In this document: piece after piece, positions 63,632 to 64,000 of the stretch
Layout of the letters: each line of letters starts with the position of its first letter
Position numbering within the stretch: the first letter of the stretch is position 1
Assembly (NCBI GenBank): GCA_944358305.1
Contig: CALVQK010000004.1
Span: forward strand, 37,979 to 101,978
Origin: an uncultured Bacilli bacterium
GTDB lineage: Bacteria; Bacillota_I; Bacilli_A; RF39; UBA660
Reading direction: 5' to 3'
DNA length: 64,000 nucleotides
The notes under the pieces: generated by a model
Seen by the model: the letters and a program-made list of their open reading frames with translations, nothing else
Databases searched by the model: none
What the model was told of the DNA's origin: nothing
Position numbers and translations under genes: made by a program

Positions 63632-63677
63632 ATATTTTATCTCCTTCATATTTTAATAATGAAAGGAGATAAAATAT
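63632..63677 (+). promoter_or_regulatory. RBS-hiding hairpin before the collagen-like gene
   Basis: The left arm, 63632-63649, and the right arm, 63659-63677, are complementary over 18 bp with one bulge. The right arm contains the ribosome binding site AAAGGAGAT and ends on the base before the ATG at 63678. The stem would block translation unless it is opened by heat, a protein, a ligand or another RNA. Confidence 0.8.
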
Positions 63678-64000
63678 ATGAATGAAAATGATATTAATAA
63701 TTTAAAAGACAAATGTAGAGATTGTAAAGATAGTTGTCTTTGCGAAGTTGTTAAATGTTTAGTAAATGACTGCACAGGACCTACTGGATGTACTGGTTGT
63801 ACAGGACCAAAAGGTCCTACTGGTCCTACAGGAGCAACCGGAGCCACTGGTGCCACAGGTATGCAAGGTCCTACTGGTCCTACAGGAGCAACCGGAGCCA
63901 CTGGTGCCACAGGTATGCAAGGCCCTACTGGTCCTACAGGAGCAACCGGAGCCACTGGTGCCACAGGTATGCAAGGCCCTACTGGTCCTACAGGAGCAAC
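63678..64000 (+). CDS. Collagen-like Gly-X-Y surface protein with Cys-rich head, N-terminal part
   Basis: At least 107 codons, running off the window. The head is short and Cys-rich ([19 protein letters not shown]), followed by collagen Gly-X-Y triplets without interruption. An 18-residue unit, [18 protein letters not shown], repeats at least 2.5 times with almost identical DNA. Pro, Thr and Ala fill X and Y as in the BclA exosporium filaments of Bacillus and related surface fibres. No signal peptide is present, which fits a spore-surface or cell-lysis route and not Sec export. Translation is probably controlled by the hairpin upstream. Confidence 0.93.
   Translation, partial: MNENDINNLKDKCRDCKDSCLCEVVKCLVNDCTGPTGCTGCTGPKGPTGPTGATGATGATGMQGPTGPTGATGATGATGMQGPTGPTGATGATGATGMQGPTGPTGA

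Noticed and set aside
63485..63685. 66-codon plus-strand frame covering the collagen leader
   Set aside because: It crosses three hairpins and the terminator, has no ribosome binding site, and overlaps the start of the collagen-like gene.
63653..63974. Minus-strand frames with Pro/Val/Gly- and Cys/Ser-rich repeats
   Set aside because: They are the complement of the collagen-like repeat region. They lack ribosome binding sites, and the plus-strand gene explains the pattern.
1..64000. CRISPR arrays, rRNA genes and transposases
   Set aside because: I looked for regularly spaced repeats, 16S/23S-like blocks and transposase motifs and found none in this window.
1..64000. Mycoplasma-type code with TGA as Trp
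   Set aside because: Several well-supported genes end in TGA, such as the methylase ending at 2932, and conserved Trp residues are encoded by TGG.

Overview
The window is AT-rich DNA (well under 35 percent G+C by eye) from a low-GC Gram-positive-type bacterium. TGA serves as a stop and Trp is TGG, so the standard code applies. A T-box leader before valS, a CIRCE operator before an Hsp20 gene, a VanRS-type two-component pair, a VanY-type peptidase, a SigE/SigK-like sigma factor and strong GGAGG-type ribosome binding sites point to Bacillota. The sigma factors with extra C-terminal modules and the small gene sizes suggest an uncultured gut Bacilli or Mollicutes-related lineage; that placement is inference. 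Most genes lie on the minus strand.

Layout. 1-6256 is a probable defence island. It holds a partial AIPR-like nuclease and a four-gene restriction-modification operon (two DNA methyltransferases, a LAGLIDADG-fold protein that has lost both catalytic acids, and a small PD-(D/E)XK nuclease), headed by a DUF6119/TIGR04141-family gene. 6735-7451 holds tRNA-His and a heat-shock gene under a CIRCE element. 7441-13644 holds a lone Clp-type AAA+ ATPase, a FAD/Rieske oxidoreductase, a PepSY protein, and a SigE/K-type sigma factor. The sigma gene is separated from a tyrosine recombinase gene by a short segment bounded by inverted recombination-like sites. 13734-20429 holds valS with its T-box leader and a heterodimeric ABC exporter. 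20590-34545 holds ABC permeases, small enzymes, a frameshifted ABC-F gene, a possible type I toxin and a LarC1 gene. 34603-37238 is a two-component system divergent from a C39-like peptidase.

37324-54805 is an accessory stretch of single-gene enzymes (serine hydrolases, esterases, Fic, AlkD-like, Tag, Ogt, nitroreductase, aldo/keto reductase, VanY), with three tandem XRE regulators and a fourth nearby. 55180-55320 holds a candidate small RNA with its own consensus promoter, followed by recG. 57470-60994 encodes a 1174-residue protein with a complete sigma-70 factor at its N-terminus and about 900 residues of repeated HTH-like modules. It is followed by a degenerate GDPD-fold protein and a winged-helix/TPR protein. 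The window ends in a collagen-like Gly-X-Y gene whose leader carries three hairpins and a stem that hides the ribosome binding site.

The strongest candidates for something undescribed are: (1) the restriction operon with a catalytically dead LAGLIDADG partner; (2) the giant sigma factor, together with its smaller relative at 10967-12349; (3) the possible recombinase-controlled invertible promoter segment upstream of the SigE/K-like gene; and (4) the structured leader of the collagen-like gene. All of these are read from sequence alone and no database search was run.
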